Shown here: positions 35,271 to 44,513 of the stretch, one piece after another | How the letters are laid out: every line of letters begins with the position of its first letter | Numbering within the stretch: position 1 is the stretch's first letter | Assembly: GCF_036663835.1 (NCBI RefSeq) | Contig: NZ_JAXOJT010000001.1 | Location: forward strand, 682,001 to 746,000 | Direction of reading: 5' to 3' | Length of the DNA stretch: 64,000 bases | Source: Sphingomonas sp. LT1P40 | GTDB taxonomy: Bacteria; Pseudomonadota; Alphaproteobacteria; Sphingomonadales; Sphingomonadaceae | Program-made: the position numbers and the translations under genes | Notes under the pieces: generated by a model | Told to the model about the DNA's origin: nothing | The model's input: the letters and a program-made list of their open reading frames with translations, nothing else | The model's database searches: none

Positions 35271-36568
35271 CAGGTGCCGCGTGCTGCCAGCATGGCCTCG
35301 ATGCTGGTGAATTTCTCACGCGGTGCGCCGTCGCGGGCGTTGGCGATTTCGGCGGCTTCGATCTTTTGCCAGTCGCGGAAGGTGACGACGTCCGCGCCGC
35401 GCGCCGCCAGCAGCGCGTCGAGGCCGGTGCGGCCGGCCTTGCGGCTGTCGCCGCGCGTGTCCTCGGCGATCTTTTCGATGATGGCGAAGCCGTCGGGGCG
35501 GTTGGTGCCGATCGTGCCGGTCGGGCCGCGTCGCGCCCAGCCGACGGCATAGAGGCCGGGCATCACGCGACCTTCGTCATTTGCAAAGCGCCCGGCGCGG
35601 TCGTCATAGGGGACACCGTCGATCGGCGGCGTGCGATAGCCGATACAGCTGATGACCAGGCTGGCGGGGAGGGCATAGGTCTCGCCCGTGCCGACCGCCG
35701 CGCCGCGCTCGTCCAGCCGGGTGCGTTCGACGATGACGCGCTCGACCTTGCCGTCGCCCTCGACCGCGACCGGCATGGCGAAGAAGTCGAAGACGATATG
35801 GACCGGCTTATCGACGGGCGTGGCGGCGAAGTTGCGCAGATGGGTGATCGATTTGCGCTGACCGGGCTCGAGCATCGCATCGTCGAGTTCGGGCGGGAAG
35901 TCGTCGGCCTCGACCACCGGGGCGGCGCGTTCGAGGTGGCCGAGCTCGCCCAGTTCCTTGGGCGTCATATTGATCTGATGCGGACCGCGACGGCCCAGCA
36001 GCGTGATGGTGGTGACGTGCGACGCGTCGAGCGCGGACAATGCGTGATTGACGATATCCGATCCGGCGAATTCCCCCTGTGTCTTGGCCAGCACGCGGGC
36101 GACATCCAGCGCGACATTGCCGTTGCCGATCACCACCGCGCCGGGGCCGTCGAGGGGCGGCGCGAGCGCAGCGAAATCGGGGTGGCCATTATACCAGCCG
36201 ACGAACGCGGCGGAGCCGACCACGCCGGGTAAATCGGCCCCCGGCACCTCGAGCGCGCGATCGCGCGGAGCGCCGGTGGCGAGGACGACTGCATCGTAGA
36301 GTTCGAGCAGTTCTGGAATCGTCACCTGATCGCCGACCGAAATGTTGCCGACGAAGCGGACATTGTCGGTCAACGCGGTCGCTTCGTAGCGGCGTGAGAC
36401 GCCCTTGATCGACTGATGATCGGGCGCGACCCCGGTGCGGATCAGGCCGAACGGCACGGGCAGGCGGTCGATGATATCGACGCGGACATCGTCCCCAAAC
36501 TGCTTCTGCGCGGCTTCGGCGGTGTAATAGCCCGCCGGTCCCGATCCGATCACCGCGATATGCCGCAT
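35270..36568 (-). CDS. Adrenodoxin-reductase-type ferredoxin-NADP reductase
   Basis: A 432-aa flavoprotein moving electrons between NADPH and ferredoxin. FAD motif IAVIGSGPAGYYTAEAA at residues 4-20, then LPVPFGLIRTGVAPDH, NADP motif AVVIGNGNVALDVARVLA near 150, and the C-terminal WARRGPTGTIGTNRPD near 350. This large eukaryote-like (FprA/adrenodoxin reductase) form differs from the small plant type. ATG 36568 has AGAGGAG 6 bases upstream. Relatives in sphingomonads supply electrons to P450 or dioxygenase ferredoxins; no such partner is in the window. Confidence 0.92.
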   Translation of the reverse strand: MRHIAVIGSGPAGYYTAEAAQKQFGDDVRVDIIDRLPVPFGLIRTGVAPDHQSIKGVSRRYEATALTDNVRFVGNISVGDQVTIPELLELYDAVVLATGAPRDRALEVPGADLPGVVGSAAFVGWYNGHPDFAALAPPLDGPGAVVIGNGNVALDVARVLAKTQGEFAGSDIVNHALSALDASHVTTITLLGRRGPHQINMTPKELGELGHLERAAPVVEADDFPPELDDAMLEPGQRKSITHLRNFAATPVDKPVHIVFDFFAMPVAVEGDGKVERVIVERTRLDERGAAVGTGETYALPASLVISCIGYRTPPIDGVPYDDRAGRFANDEGRVMPGLYAVGWARRGPTGTIGTNRPDGFAIIEKIAEDTRGDSRKAGRTGLDALLAARGADVVTFRDWQKIEAAEIANARDGAPREKFTSIEAMLAARGT

Positions 36569-36613
36569 AGTGGCTCCTCTGCCTTTTGTTGGCGCGCCTT
36601 GCGGCGCGCGGAG

Positions 36614-36695
36614 GCGGCACCGGCCCGCTCCCCCACCCGGCCACCCATAGGGTACTGGCGTTGGGTGGCCGGGTGGGGGCGCGGGCCGGTGCCGC
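36614..36695. repeat. 33-bp GC-rich inverted repeat
   Basis: Arms 36614-36646 and 36663-36695 pair over 33 bp with one mismatch, around a 16-nt spacer. It lies in the divergent gap between the ferredoxin reductase and pnuC, about 45 bp upstream of the reductase start, so it is not at a 3' end and is unlikely to be a simple terminator. Confidence 0.85.
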
Positions 36696-36788
36696 ACCCT
36701 GAAACGGAAGCGTAGCGCGGATCGGGCGAAGGGCAAGCGGGTCGCATCCCTCTCGACCTTGGCGGCATCCTGCGGCAAGGGGCGCGGC

Positions 36789-37358
36789 GTGAACCCGATC
36801 GAGATTCTTGCGGCGCTGTTCGTGCTGACCAACATCGCGTTCGTCGCGCGGCGCAGCGTGTGGAATTATCCGTTCGGGATCGTCGCCGTGGCGCTCTACG
36901 CAAGCCTGTTTCTGGACGCGAAGCTGTACAGCGACATGCTGCTGCAGGGGTTTTTCCTGATCCTCAACCTCTATGGCTGGTTCAACTGGCGGCGGTCACA
37001 GGCCGATGTGGGTGAGGTGGTCGTGCTGGCCCTGTCATGGCAGATGCGGGCGGCGTGGATCGTCGGGTGCGGTCTGGCGATCTGGGGCTGGGGCGCGCTG
37101 ATGCACCGCTTTACCGATGCATCCCTGCCGTGGTGGGATGCCGGGGTGGCGATCACCAGCGTCGCCGCGCAATTGCTGTTGTCGCGGCGCTATCTGGAGA
37201 ATTGGGTGTTGTGGATCGTGGTTGATATCGTCGCGGTGCCGTTGTTCGCGGCGCGCGGGTTGTGGCTGACGTCCGGGGTTTATGCGGTGTTGCTGGGACT
37301 GGCGATCTGGGGCCTGATCGACTGGCATCGTGCGTATCGGCGGGGGATGGCGGCGTGA
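36789..37358 (+). CDS. pnuC: PnuC-type nicotinamide riboside/mononucleotide transporter
   Basis: A 189-aa membrane protein with about seven segments. PnuC signatures are RRSVWNYPFGIVAVALYA (about 22-39), DMLLQGFFLILNLYGWFNWRR (parts: LLQGFFLILNLYGWFNW) and YLENWVLWIVVDIVAVPLF (about 135-153). It imports nicotinamide riboside or a related NAD precursor. GTG 36789 is preceded by AAGG. It overlaps the kinase gene by 4 bp, which gives the product a dedicated phosphorylation step. Confidence 0.92.
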   Translation: MNPIEILAALFVLTNIAFVARRSVWNYPFGIVAVALYASLFLDAKLYSDMLLQGFFLILNLYGWFNWRRSQADVGEVVVLALSWQMRAAWIVGCGLAIWGWGALMHRFTDASLPWWDAGVAITSVAAQLLLSRRYLENWVLWIVVDIVAVPLFAARGLWLTSGVYAVLLGLAIWGLIDWHRAYRRGMAA

Positions 37359-37861
37359 CCCTGAAAACCATTTGCCTTCATGGCCCCGAGAGCACCGGCA
37401 AGTCCAGCATCGCGCCGCGCCTTGCCGCGCATCTGGGTGGGGAAGTGGTCGAGGAATATGGCCGCGAATATGCCGAGGCGCGTGGGATCGACTTTACGAT
37501 GCGCGATCTGGTCGAGATTGCGAAGACTCACGATGCCGGAGTGCGCACGATGCTGACGGCGGGGATCGAGCCGCTGATCCTGGACACCGATCCGCTGATG
37601 ACGGCGGTGTGGGCGGACATGTTGTTCGGGGAACGTGACCCGTGGTTCGACGCTTGGGTCGGGACGGCGGACCTGTATCTGTTGTTCGACATCGACTTGC
37701 CATGGGTCGCGGATGGCACGCGGATGTTCGGCACGGTCGAGGCGCGGCAGCGATTTTTCGATCTGTCAAAGGCGGAACTGGAACGGCGCGGGGTGCCGTG
37801 GGTGCTGGTGCGCGGTGAAGGCGAGGCGCGGTGGGAGAGCGTGCTGGCGGCGTTAGGGTAA
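37355..37861 (+). CDS. NadR-like P-loop kinase (probable nicotinamide riboside kinase)
   Basis: A 168-aa ATPase of the NadR C-terminal type starting at GTG 37355. P-loop GPESTGKSS at residues 10-18, VVEEYGREYAEARG near 33, and DTDPLMTAVWADMLFGERDPWFD near 80 (shortened: DTDPLMTAVWADMLFG) are characteristic. It lacks the helix-turn-helix and adenylyltransferase parts of full NadR. Coupled to pnuC, so it should trap imported nicotinamide riboside as mononucleotide. Converges with the next gene, overlapping by 9 bp. Confidence 0.85.
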   Translation: MTLKTICLHGPESTGKSSIAPRLAAHLGGEVVEEYGREYAEARGIDFTMRDLVEIAKTHDAGVRTMLTAGIEPLILDTDPLMTAVWADMLFGERDPWFDAWVGTADLYLLFDIDLPWVADGTRMFGTVEARQRFFDLSKAELERRGVPWVLVRGEGEARWESVLAALG

Positions 37862-38803
37862 AGTCGTCACCGCCAGCCCGTCGCCATTCTTGCCGACATC
37901 GATGCGGCGCAGGACCTTGCCGCTCGCCACATCGATCTCGGCGACCTGATTGCGCGCAGTCTCCGCTGCGTAAAGCTTCTGGCCGTCGTTGGACCAGATC
38001 AACGTGACCTGCGCCGTCTGGGGATCGCTGGAGACGGGGAGGGTGCGCAACACCGAATGGGTGGCGACATCGATCAGCGTCACGCTGCCCTTGTCGACAT
38101 TGCTGGTGGCGACGGTCTTGCCATCGGGGCTGGCGATGACGCGGATCGCATTGCCGCCAACCGCCAGTTCGCCGATCTTCTCATAGGTTGCGGCGTCGAA
38201 CACGGTCACGCGCGGCGCGGTGAGGTCGCCGACGAAGACTTTGCCGCCGGCGACCGCAATGCCCTCCGGCTTGCCGCCGGTGGTGAGGTCGCGGAGCTTG
38301 ATATTGGCTTTCAGATCGAGCACGCTGACGGTGCCGGAGCCGATATTGGCGATAAAGGCGCGTTCTTCGCCCAGCAGCGCGACCATGTGCGACCCGACCT
38401 GTCCGGTGGCGATCGAGGTTATGCTGCCGTCCGGTTCGACGATGGCGACCGAATTGCTGCCCTCGGTCGTGGCGATCAGGCGCTCGCTTTTTGGCATCCA
38501 GAGCAGTCCGTGCGGGCGCTTGTTGGGGGTCAGCTGGATGGTCGCGACCTTGCCCAGCGGTGCCAGGTCGATGATGTCGATCGTCTCGCCGCCATAGGAC
38601 ACCACCGCCGCCTTGGTGCCGTCGCCGATCACCGCGATTTCGTGCGGCTGGGCACCGGTCGGGATTTTGGCAAGCTGTTTGCCGTCGGCGAGGTCGTAGA
38701 TGCCGAACGTGTCCTCACCCTTGTTGCCGACCAGCAGCAGGTCGCGTGCGGCGGCGGGCAGCACCAGCGACAAAATGGCGGCGGCAAGGATCAGGCGGCG
38801 CAT
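37853..38803 (-). CDS. YncE-like exported beta-propeller protein
   Basis: A 316-aa protein with a signal peptide (MRRLILAAAILSLVLPAAA) and six to seven beta-propeller blades of the YVTN/YncE type, for example AVIGDGTKAAVVSYGG, LLWMPKSERLIATTEGSNS, RVIASPDGKTVATSNVDKG and LIWSNDGQKLYAAETARNQ. Probably periplasmic; ligand unknown. ATG 38803 is followed directly by the signal peptide and preceded by GGGAAAG; longer frames begin upstream of it and lack support. Confidence 0.82.
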   Translation of the reverse strand: MRRLILAAAILSLVLPAAARDLLLVGNKGEDTFGIYDLADGKQLAKIPTGAQPHEIAVIGDGTKAAVVSYGGETIDIIDLAPLGKVATIQLTPNKRPHGLLWMPKSERLIATTEGSNSVAIVEPDGSITSIATGQVGSHMVALLGEERAFIANIGSGTVSVLDLKANIKLRDLTTGGKPEGIAVAGGKVFVGDLTAPRVTVFDAATYEKIGELAVGGNAIRVIASPDGKTVATSNVDKGSVTLIDVATHSVLRTLPVSSDPQTAQVTLIWSNDGQKLYAAETARNQVAEIDVASGKVLRRIDVGKNGDGLAVTTLP

Positions 38804-38904
38804 GGGTCTTTCCCGGATCGTTTCAGCCATCCTGCCCCGGCGACGCCCGAAACGCCAGACCGTGCAGGGGATTGATGGCGTGTCGTGCAGTCTCAAAGAA
38901 AAAG

Positions 38905-38939
38905 ACCCTCCCCAACCCCTCCCGCGAAGGCGGGAGGGG
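38905..38939 (-). terminator. Intrinsic terminator of the CsgG-like gene
   Basis: A 10-bp stem CCCCTCCCGC/GCGGGAGGGG (38916-38925 with 38930-38939), loop GAAG, with an A-rich stretch to the left giving a U-rich tail on the minus transcript. It is 20 bp past the stop of the gene at 38959. Confidence 0.75.
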
Positions 38940-38958
38940 CTGAAGAAAGGATTGCGTC

Positions 38959-39801
38959 TTACTTGCGCTTGGCGGGCGGGGCCGCAGCGGCTGCACTGTC
39001 GGGCAGGCCGCCGAGTTCGTACACCAGCTTCGTATAGGCATCGAGATAGGCGAGTACGATGACCTGGCCGATTTCGGTGTTCTGATAGCCGCCGCCACCG
39101 GCTGCGGCGATGCCGCTGCCCCAGCCGGCCGCTGCGCCGCCGCCAAAGCCGACGTCCGTCTTGCGCGCATAACCCTCGGTCAGCGCCTTTTCTTCGGTCG
39201 TGCGGGCATCGACCATCGACAGCGTGACGCTGGCTTCCTTCTTGCTGATCTTCATGCCCCCGGCGATCGCGCCGATGCCGCCGAGCACGCCGCCGCGACG
39301 GCCGAGCAGACCACCGATCCCGGCACCGACCGCGCTGCCGCCCGAATCCCTGTTACCGGAGACGATGTCGGGTTGCAGGAAATAGTCGGCGGTGCGGACC
39401 TGCCCCTTGCCGATATTCTGGCCCTTCTGCATCTCGCCCTGTTCCTGCAGCGCGCGCTCCATCGCGCGACTCTGCATCGCGCGGCCGCGATTGACCATCG
39501 TGAAGCAGCCGGACTGCTGAATGAACACCTTCAGGATCGCCTCCGGGCTGCCCAGGTTGAATTCACGCCACCATTGATTGTCCGGCTCGACGATGGCGAC
39601 GGTGCCGAGGTTGCGGGTGCAGCGCGGAATATCGCGCTGGCCGCGTTCCTGATCGCGGCGGCCCGACGATGCGCCCTTGGTCGTGCCGTCACGATAGGTT
39701 TTGCCTGACGACGAGGTCGCGGTCTGTGCCGAAGCAGCGATGGGACCGGCAGCCATTCCGGCAAGCGCGGTGGCGGCGACGAGATTCCGAACGATACGCA
39801 T
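38959..39801 (-). CDS. CsgG/HfaB-family secreted protein
   Basis: A 280-aa exported protein with a signal peptide (MRIVRNLVAATALAGMAAGP ... AQT). The body matches CsgG/HfaB-type proteins: GTVAIVEPDNQWWREFNLGSP, ILKVFIQQSGCFTMVNRGRAM (quoted in part), ADYFLQPDIVSGN, EASVTLSMVDARTTEEKALTEG. A glycine-zipper-like stretch (GAGIGGLLGRRGGVLGG) lies near the middle. CsgG forms outer-membrane export pores for curli and HfaB helps anchor the Caulobacter holdfast; neither partner set is visible here. ATG 39801 has GGGAGGAA at ideal spacing. Confidence 0.8.
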   Translation of the reverse strand: MRIVRNLVAATALAGMAAGPIAASAQTATSSSGKTYRDGTTKGASSGRRDQERGQRDIPRCTRNLGTVAIVEPDNQWWREFNLGSPEAILKVFIQQSGCFTMVNRGRAMQSRAMERALQEQGEMQKGQNIGKGQVRTADYFLQPDIVSGNRDSGGSAVGAGIGGLLGRRGGVLGGIGAIAGGMKISKKEASVTLSMVDARTTEEKALTEGYARKTDVGFGGGAAAGWGSGIAAAGGGGYQNTEIGQVIVLAYLDAYTKLVYELGGLPDSAAAAAPPAKRK

Positions 39802-39969
39802 GAATATTCCTCCCTTGGCGGGGCGACGCCCCGAAGCCGTGCTGACGATTCTGCCGCAGCAGACACCATCCAACCACTGATACGCTCTGACACTTTGAAG
39901 GCTTGCGCCCTCCCCTGAGACGGGTCTTACCAAAACCATTACGGGGACGTCATGCGAAATATGCGGGGG

Positions 39970-40437
39970 TTAGGGATTGATCTTGGCGCGTTTCGACTTG
40001 CCGCCGCGCACGGTCCAGACGTCACCGAAATCCTCGTGCCTCAGATCGGCGGGGCGGGTGCCGCCGAGCTGCTCGACGATATCGGGGACGGTGTTGCTGT
40101 GGCCGACGATCAGCACGGGGATTTTAGCGGCCTTTGCGCGCGCGACGATTGCGGGCGAACCCTTGGGATCATAGGTTTCGACGGTGACGCCTTTGGCCGC
40201 GGCGAGCGGGGCGGCGGTCTGGCGGGTGCGTTTATAGTCGCTGACATAGATCGCCTTGAGCTTCTTGCCCCTGAACCATTTGGCCAGCTTTTCTGCGCGG
40301 GTCTTGCCGGCGGGGAGGAGATTGGGATCACGTTCGCCCGCCGGAGTGTCGAAATGGCGGACGACATAGATTGGCGGGTCCTTTACCAGCGCGGGAGCGG
40401 CGATCAGGCAGGCGAGAAGGACGAGGAGAGTAGGCAT
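39970..40437 (-). CDS. Exported histidine phosphatase-family protein
   Basis: A 155-aa protein with a signal peptide (MPTLLVLLACLIAAPALV) and the phosphoglycerate-mutase fold: catalytic His in VVRHFDTP (RHF in place of RHG), SDYKRTRQTAAPLA near 66, and the second His in IVGHSNTVPDIV near 113. Likely periplasmic phosphatase; substrate unknown. Its start is 13 bp from the divergent AT-rich gene. Confidence 0.85.
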   Translation of the reverse strand: MPTLLVLLACLIAAPALVKDPPIYVVRHFDTPAGERDPNLLPAGKTRAEKLAKWFRGKKLKAIYVSDYKRTRQTAAPLAAAKGVTVETYDPKGSPAIVARAKAAKIPVLIVGHSNTVPDIVEQLGGTRPADLRHEDFGDVWTVRGGKSKRAKINP

Positions 40438-40450
40438 AGTCGAGGGTGGC

Positions 40451-42688
40451 GTGCTTATCGATAAGATGCAACTCGATTTCCTGACTGGCATTCGAGCAAT
40501 GGCGCAGTCGGTTAAAGATAGAGAAAGGGAGTATTCATTGGCCGATCCTTTTACGTTGACGAGTATTGCAGCAGGTTGTGTCTGGGGACTGATCGGCAAT
40601 CGTGCAGATGCAGCAGCGATGGCCGGCGGGCGCAAACTAGCGAGCGCTTTGAAGCGCACACAGACTCCGAAGAACCATGATGTGCTGCGTGCGACCCATG
40701 ACGCTTGGCTCAAATCGGTTCAGATCATGGCAGGCTTAGCCAAACGTGCGGCAATGTCTCCAGAAGATTACAGAGCCTTGAAGGCGCTGAAGAAAGCCGT
40801 CCGCGATCCGGCGTTGACGGCATTTCGCGTCGAGGGGGATCACTTCCCTGAAGCCGAACTGACGCGTTTGATAGAGAATATCTATTGTGAGGACGCCGAT
40901 CCAGATGCCGTAGTTGTTGAGCTAGTGATTGAACGAATAGAAGGGGTAATGGGCGAGCCCTTGACCGACGAGCTACGTACAGTGTTTCGTAAAGGCCATG
41001 CGAGCAAGCCAGGTTGGGCGGCGACCTTTGTCCTCTTTTTTTCCCGAGAGGTCAGCGACAAGGGCGAAGTGTTTCGTACCCTTGCATTCGAGCGGTTGAA
41101 CGAGGTAACGGCACTTGCGATGCAACAGTCCATCGTGCTTGCGGAAATGGACGAAGAGCTTGCCGAATTACGGTCCGAAGCTCGAGAAAATCACAGTGAA
41201 GTGACGGCGTTATTGCGCCAAGTAATATTAAATCAGGGTGTGGGTGAGCAGGCTTCGTTCGAAGTGTTGCGCTCTCTGGCCGATGCGTATGGTGAGGAGA
41301 GCCATATCGACAATATTGAGAATCTCCGGGAGTATTTGCTCAAGAAAGTTACCGAATGGCGAGAGCAGCGCGTTAGGATAGCGGGAATCGAAGCCGATGG
41401 TCGAAATGATGATCTGCTTGCTCAAGCAAAGTTTGAAACGGATAAAGGAAATTTTTCCCAAGTAGATATATTATTTGGTGAAATAATCGACAATTTAAAG
41501 AAAAAAGATAGAATTATTCAGTCAGAAATTTTATCACATACTGTAGTGCGTGCAGAGAATGCTAAACTATCAGGAAAATATATTGAATCAATTGCATTGT
41601 ATGACGATGCTACAAAATACTCATCGTCGGAATATGTAACTATCGATCTAAAATTTAGCGCTGCATATATATACTACGAACTTTCTCAAACAAATCTCGA
41701 CGAAATTATCAGGAAAGAATGCATTTCACGCTGGAGGGATTTGCGTCGGCATTGCTTGAAATATCCTGAAAGGGCGCATGAGGTTGAAAATCAACTTTCA
41801 ATATGCCTAATGAATACAGGTGGAGTTTCATCACTTTATGAAATTAATGAATCTATTGATATACTGAATAATCTAGAAATTTTATACAAATCGGTAGATT
41901 TAAAAAAATGGTGCAATATCAAGGCAAACTTAGGGATTGCGTATAGAAGGCGATCTACCCTGTCATATGACAGGGGTGATTTGCTTGAATCAATACGTAA
42001 CCTGCGAGAGGCTATTGTAGTTGCAGAAGATGTAGAAAAAACTATTGCAGTTAATAATTACGAGAATTTGGGTAACGCGCTGAGAACGTACGGAGACTAT
42101 CAAGGCAACTCAGATAGTTTCGTTGAAGCTATGAAATGGTATGAAAAGCTTCTTGCGTCATATGGAGAAAGTGGTCCGCCTAGGAGGCTGTGCTCTCTTT
42201 ACAATAACATGGGAATCGGATTTTTCTCATTGGGAGAAAAGAGTAATAGCATAATTCTTCTAAGAAAATCAGTGATATGTTTGTCAGAGTCAAGGGCAAT
42301 TGCTAAATCTATGGGATCAGATCTGTTACAAATGCAGGCTATGTCTAATATGATGATGCCGTGGCGCTCGATTGGATTTTTAAGAAAGAGCAGGAGGTGT
42401 CTAGATATTTCTATAGCCTATGGCAGCCACGCTCTGCAATTAGCTGGCCCTGATTCCCGAACTATCAACGTAGGACAGATTTTTGCGATGATTGGGTTAG
42501 CGCATTTGCAAATAGCTCAGACTTTCGGGAAAATATTTTCAGCCAAGGAAGCTGAACGAAATTTCAAGGTCGCACTCGATATTTTTCAGGAACATGCGGC
42601 AATCGCACACATCGGCCATCAGGAACGTAATCTGCAGCAGGTTCGGGCGCTATTGGGTCATCTAGGCAGCCGCCGTTCCCCCTGCTAA
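40451..42688 (+). CDS. AT-rich orphan: 745-aa helical-repeat (TPR-like) protein
   Basis: I recognise no named family. Residues about 20-60 hold a mixed hydrophobic stretch (ADPFTLTSIAAGCVWGLIG); about 225-260 is a charged coiled-coil-like region (LAEMDEELAELRSEARENH); from about 330 to 735 are helical repeats with TPR-like spacing (for example IKANLGIAYRRRSTL, NNYENLGNALRTYGD, LYNNMGIGFFSLGEKSN, AMIGLAHLQIAQTF). The first kilobase has near-even base content, while about 41440-42600 is strongly AT-rich, with many AAA, ATA and TTA codons, unlike every neighbour. No ATPase, nuclease or protease motif is visible. GTG 40451 has AGGG upstream; ATG 40466 is an alternative. It ends 12 bp before lepA. 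Probably acquired by transfer. Confidence 0.8.
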   Translation: MLIDKMQLDFLTGIRAMAQSVKDREREYSLADPFTLTSIAAGCVWGLIGNRADAAAMAGGRKLASALKRTQTPKNHDVLRATHDAWLKSVQIMAGLAKRAAMSPEDYRALKALKKAVRDPALTAFRVEGDHFPEAELTRLIENIYCEDADPDAVVVELVIERIEGVMGEPLTDELRTVFRKGHASKPGWAATFVLFFSREVSDKGEVFRTLAFERLNEVTALAMQQSIVLAEMDEELAELRSEARENHSEVTALLRQVILNQGVGEQASFEVLRSLADAYGEESHIDNIENLREYLLKKVTEWREQRVRIAGIEADGRNDDLLAQAKFETDKGNFSQVDILFGEIIDNLKKKDRIIQSEILSHTVVRAENAKLSGKYIESIALYDDATKYSSSEYVTIDLKFSAAYIYYELSQTNLDEIIRKECISRWRDLRRHCLKYPERAHEVENQLSICLMNTGGVSSLYEINESIDILNNLEILYKSVDLKKWCNIKANLGIAYRRRSTLSYDRGDLLESIRNLREAIVVAEDVEKTIAVNNYENLGNALRTYGDYQGNSDSFVEAMKWYEKLLASYGESGPPRRLCSLYNNMGIGFFSLGEKSNSIILLRKSVICLSESRAIAKSMGSDLLQMQAMSNMMMPWRSIGFLRKSRRCLDISIAYGSHALQLAGPDSRTINVGQIFAMIGLAHLQIAQTFGKIFSAKEAERNFKVALDIFQEHAAIAHIGHQERNLQQVRALLGHLGSRRSPC

Positions 42689-42700
42689 CGCGCGCGGTCT

Positions 42701-44509
42701 ATGGCCACCGAACTTTCCCGCATCCGTAACTTTTCGATCATCGCGCATATCGATCACGGCAAATCCACGCTGGCCGACCGGCTGATCCAGCGCACCGGCG
42801 GGCTGACCGCGCGTGAAATGTCCGAGCAGGTGCTCGACAATATGGACATCGAGAAGGAACGCGGCATCACGATCAAGGCGCAGACCGTGCGCCTGGACTG
42901 GAAGGGGCCGGATGGGCTGGATTATGTCCTCAACCTGATGGACACGCCGGGGCATGTCGATTTCGCGTATGAAGTGAGCCGGTCGCTGGCGGCGTGCGAA
43001 GGCGCGCTGCTGGTTGTGGACGCGGCGCAGGGGGTCGAGGCACAGACGTTGGCGAACGTCTATCAGTCGATCGAGCACGACCATGAGATCGTGCCGGTCA
43101 TCAACAAGATCGACCTGCCGTCGGCCGAGCCGGAAAAGGTGCGGCACGAGATCGAGGAGATCATTGGCATCGACGCATCGGGCGCCGTGCTGGCGAGCGC
43201 CAAGTCAGGCATCGGGATCGAGGAGATCCTGAACGCCGTGGTCGAGCGGATTCCGCCGCCCAAGGGCGATATCGACGCGCCGCTGAAGGCGATGCTGGTG
43301 GACAGCTGGTATGACCCGTATCTGGGCGTCGTCATCCTGATCCGCGTGATCGACGGGGTCATCAAAAAGGGTCAGCAGGTCAAGTTCATGGCGGCGGGGA
43401 CGACGCATCTGGTTGATCGCGTCGGTGCGTTTCGGCCGAAGATCGAGAATCTGCCGGACCTCGGCCCCGGCGAGATCGGGTTCATTACGGCGCAGATCAA
43501 GGAAGTGGCGCAGGCGCGGGTCGGCGATACGCTGACCGATGCCAAGCGGCCGGCATTGCAGGCGCTGGAGGGCTTCAAGGAAGTCCAGCCGGTCGTTTTC
43601 TGTGGCCTGTTCCCGGTCGATGCGGCGGATTTCGAGAAACTGCGGGAGAGCATTTCGCGGCTGCGGCTGAACGACGCCAGCTTCTCGTTCGAGATGGAGA
43701 CGTCGGCGGCGCTGGGCTTTGGTTTCCGCTGCGGGTTCCTCGGGCTGTTGCATCTTGAGATCATTCAGGAGCGGCTGACGCGCGAATATGACCTCGACCT
43801 GATCACCACCGCACCGTCGGTGGTGTACCAGATCGACCTGACGCATGGCGCGGGGCATATCGAGCTGCACAACCCGGCCGACATGCCCGAGCCGAACAAG
43901 ATCGAGAGCATATCGGAGCCGTGGATTCAGGCGGTGATCTATGTGCCCGACGAGTATCTGGGATCGATCCTGAAGCTGTGCCAGGATCGGCGAGGCATTC
44001 AGAAGAACCTGACTTATGTCGGCGGGCGGGCGCAGGCGACGTACGAGCTGCCGCTCAACGAAGTGGTTTTCGACTTCTACGACCGGCTGAAGTCGCTGTC
44101 GAAGGGGTATGCCAGCTTCGATTACGAGCAGATCGGCTATCGTGAGGGCGATCTGGTCAAGATGGGCATCCTGGTCAACGAGGAGCCGGTCGATGCGCTG
44201 AGCATGATCGTCCACCGCGCTACGGCCGAGGTGCGCGGGCGCGGGATGGTAGAGCGGCTGAAGGAACTGATCCCGCGGCATCTGTTCAAGATCCCGATCC
44301 AGGCGGCGATCGGCGGCAAGGTGATCGCGCGCGAGACGATCAGCGCGATGCGTAAGGACGTGACCGCCAAATGCTATGGCGGCGACGCGACGCGCAAGCG
44401 CAAGCTGCTGGACAAGCAGAAGAAGGGCAAGGCGAAGATGCGCGAATATGGGAGCGTGAGCATCCCGCAGGAGGCGTTCATCGCGGCGTTACGGATGGGG
44501 GAGGAGTAG
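42701..44509 (+). CDS. lepA: Elongation factor 4 (LepA)
   Basis: A 602-aa translational GTPase that back-translocates stalled ribosomes. GTPase motifs: [14 protein letters not shown] (about residues 15-28), [25 protein letters not shown] and NKIDLPSA. The LepA-specific end is present: [21 protein letters not shown] (quoted as [17 protein letters not shown]) and [12 protein letters not shown]. Length is normal. Any promoter lies in the AT-rich gene upstream. Confidence 0.97.
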   Translation: MATELSRIRNFSIIAHIDHGKSTLADRLIQRTGGLTAREMSEQVLDNMDIEKERGITIKAQTVRLDWKGPDGLDYVLNLMDTPGHVDFAYEVSRSLAACEGALLVVDAAQGVEAQTLANVYQSIEHDHEIVPVINKIDLPSAEPEKVRHEIEEIIGIDASGAVLASAKSGIGIEEILNAVVERIPPPKGDIDAPLKAMLVDSWYDPYLGVVILIRVIDGVIKKGQQVKFMAAGTTHLVDRVGAFRPKIENLPDLGPGEIGFITAQIKEVAQARVGDTLTDAKRPALQALEGFKEVQPVVFCGLFPVDAADFEKLRESISRLRLNDASFSFEMETSAALGFGFRCGFLGLLHLEIIQERLTREYDLDLITTAPSVVYQIDLTHGAGHIELHNPADMPEPNKIESISEPWIQAVIYVPDEYLGSILKLCQDRRGIQKNLTYVGGRAQATYELPLNEVVFDFYDRLKSLSKGYASFDYEQIGYREGDLVKMGILVNEEPVDALSMIVHRATAEVRGRGMVERLKELIPRHLFKIPIQAAIGGKVIARETISAMRKDVTAKCYGGDATRKRKLLDKQKKGKAKMREYGSVSIPQEAFIAALRMGEE

Positions 44510-44513
44510 GGGG

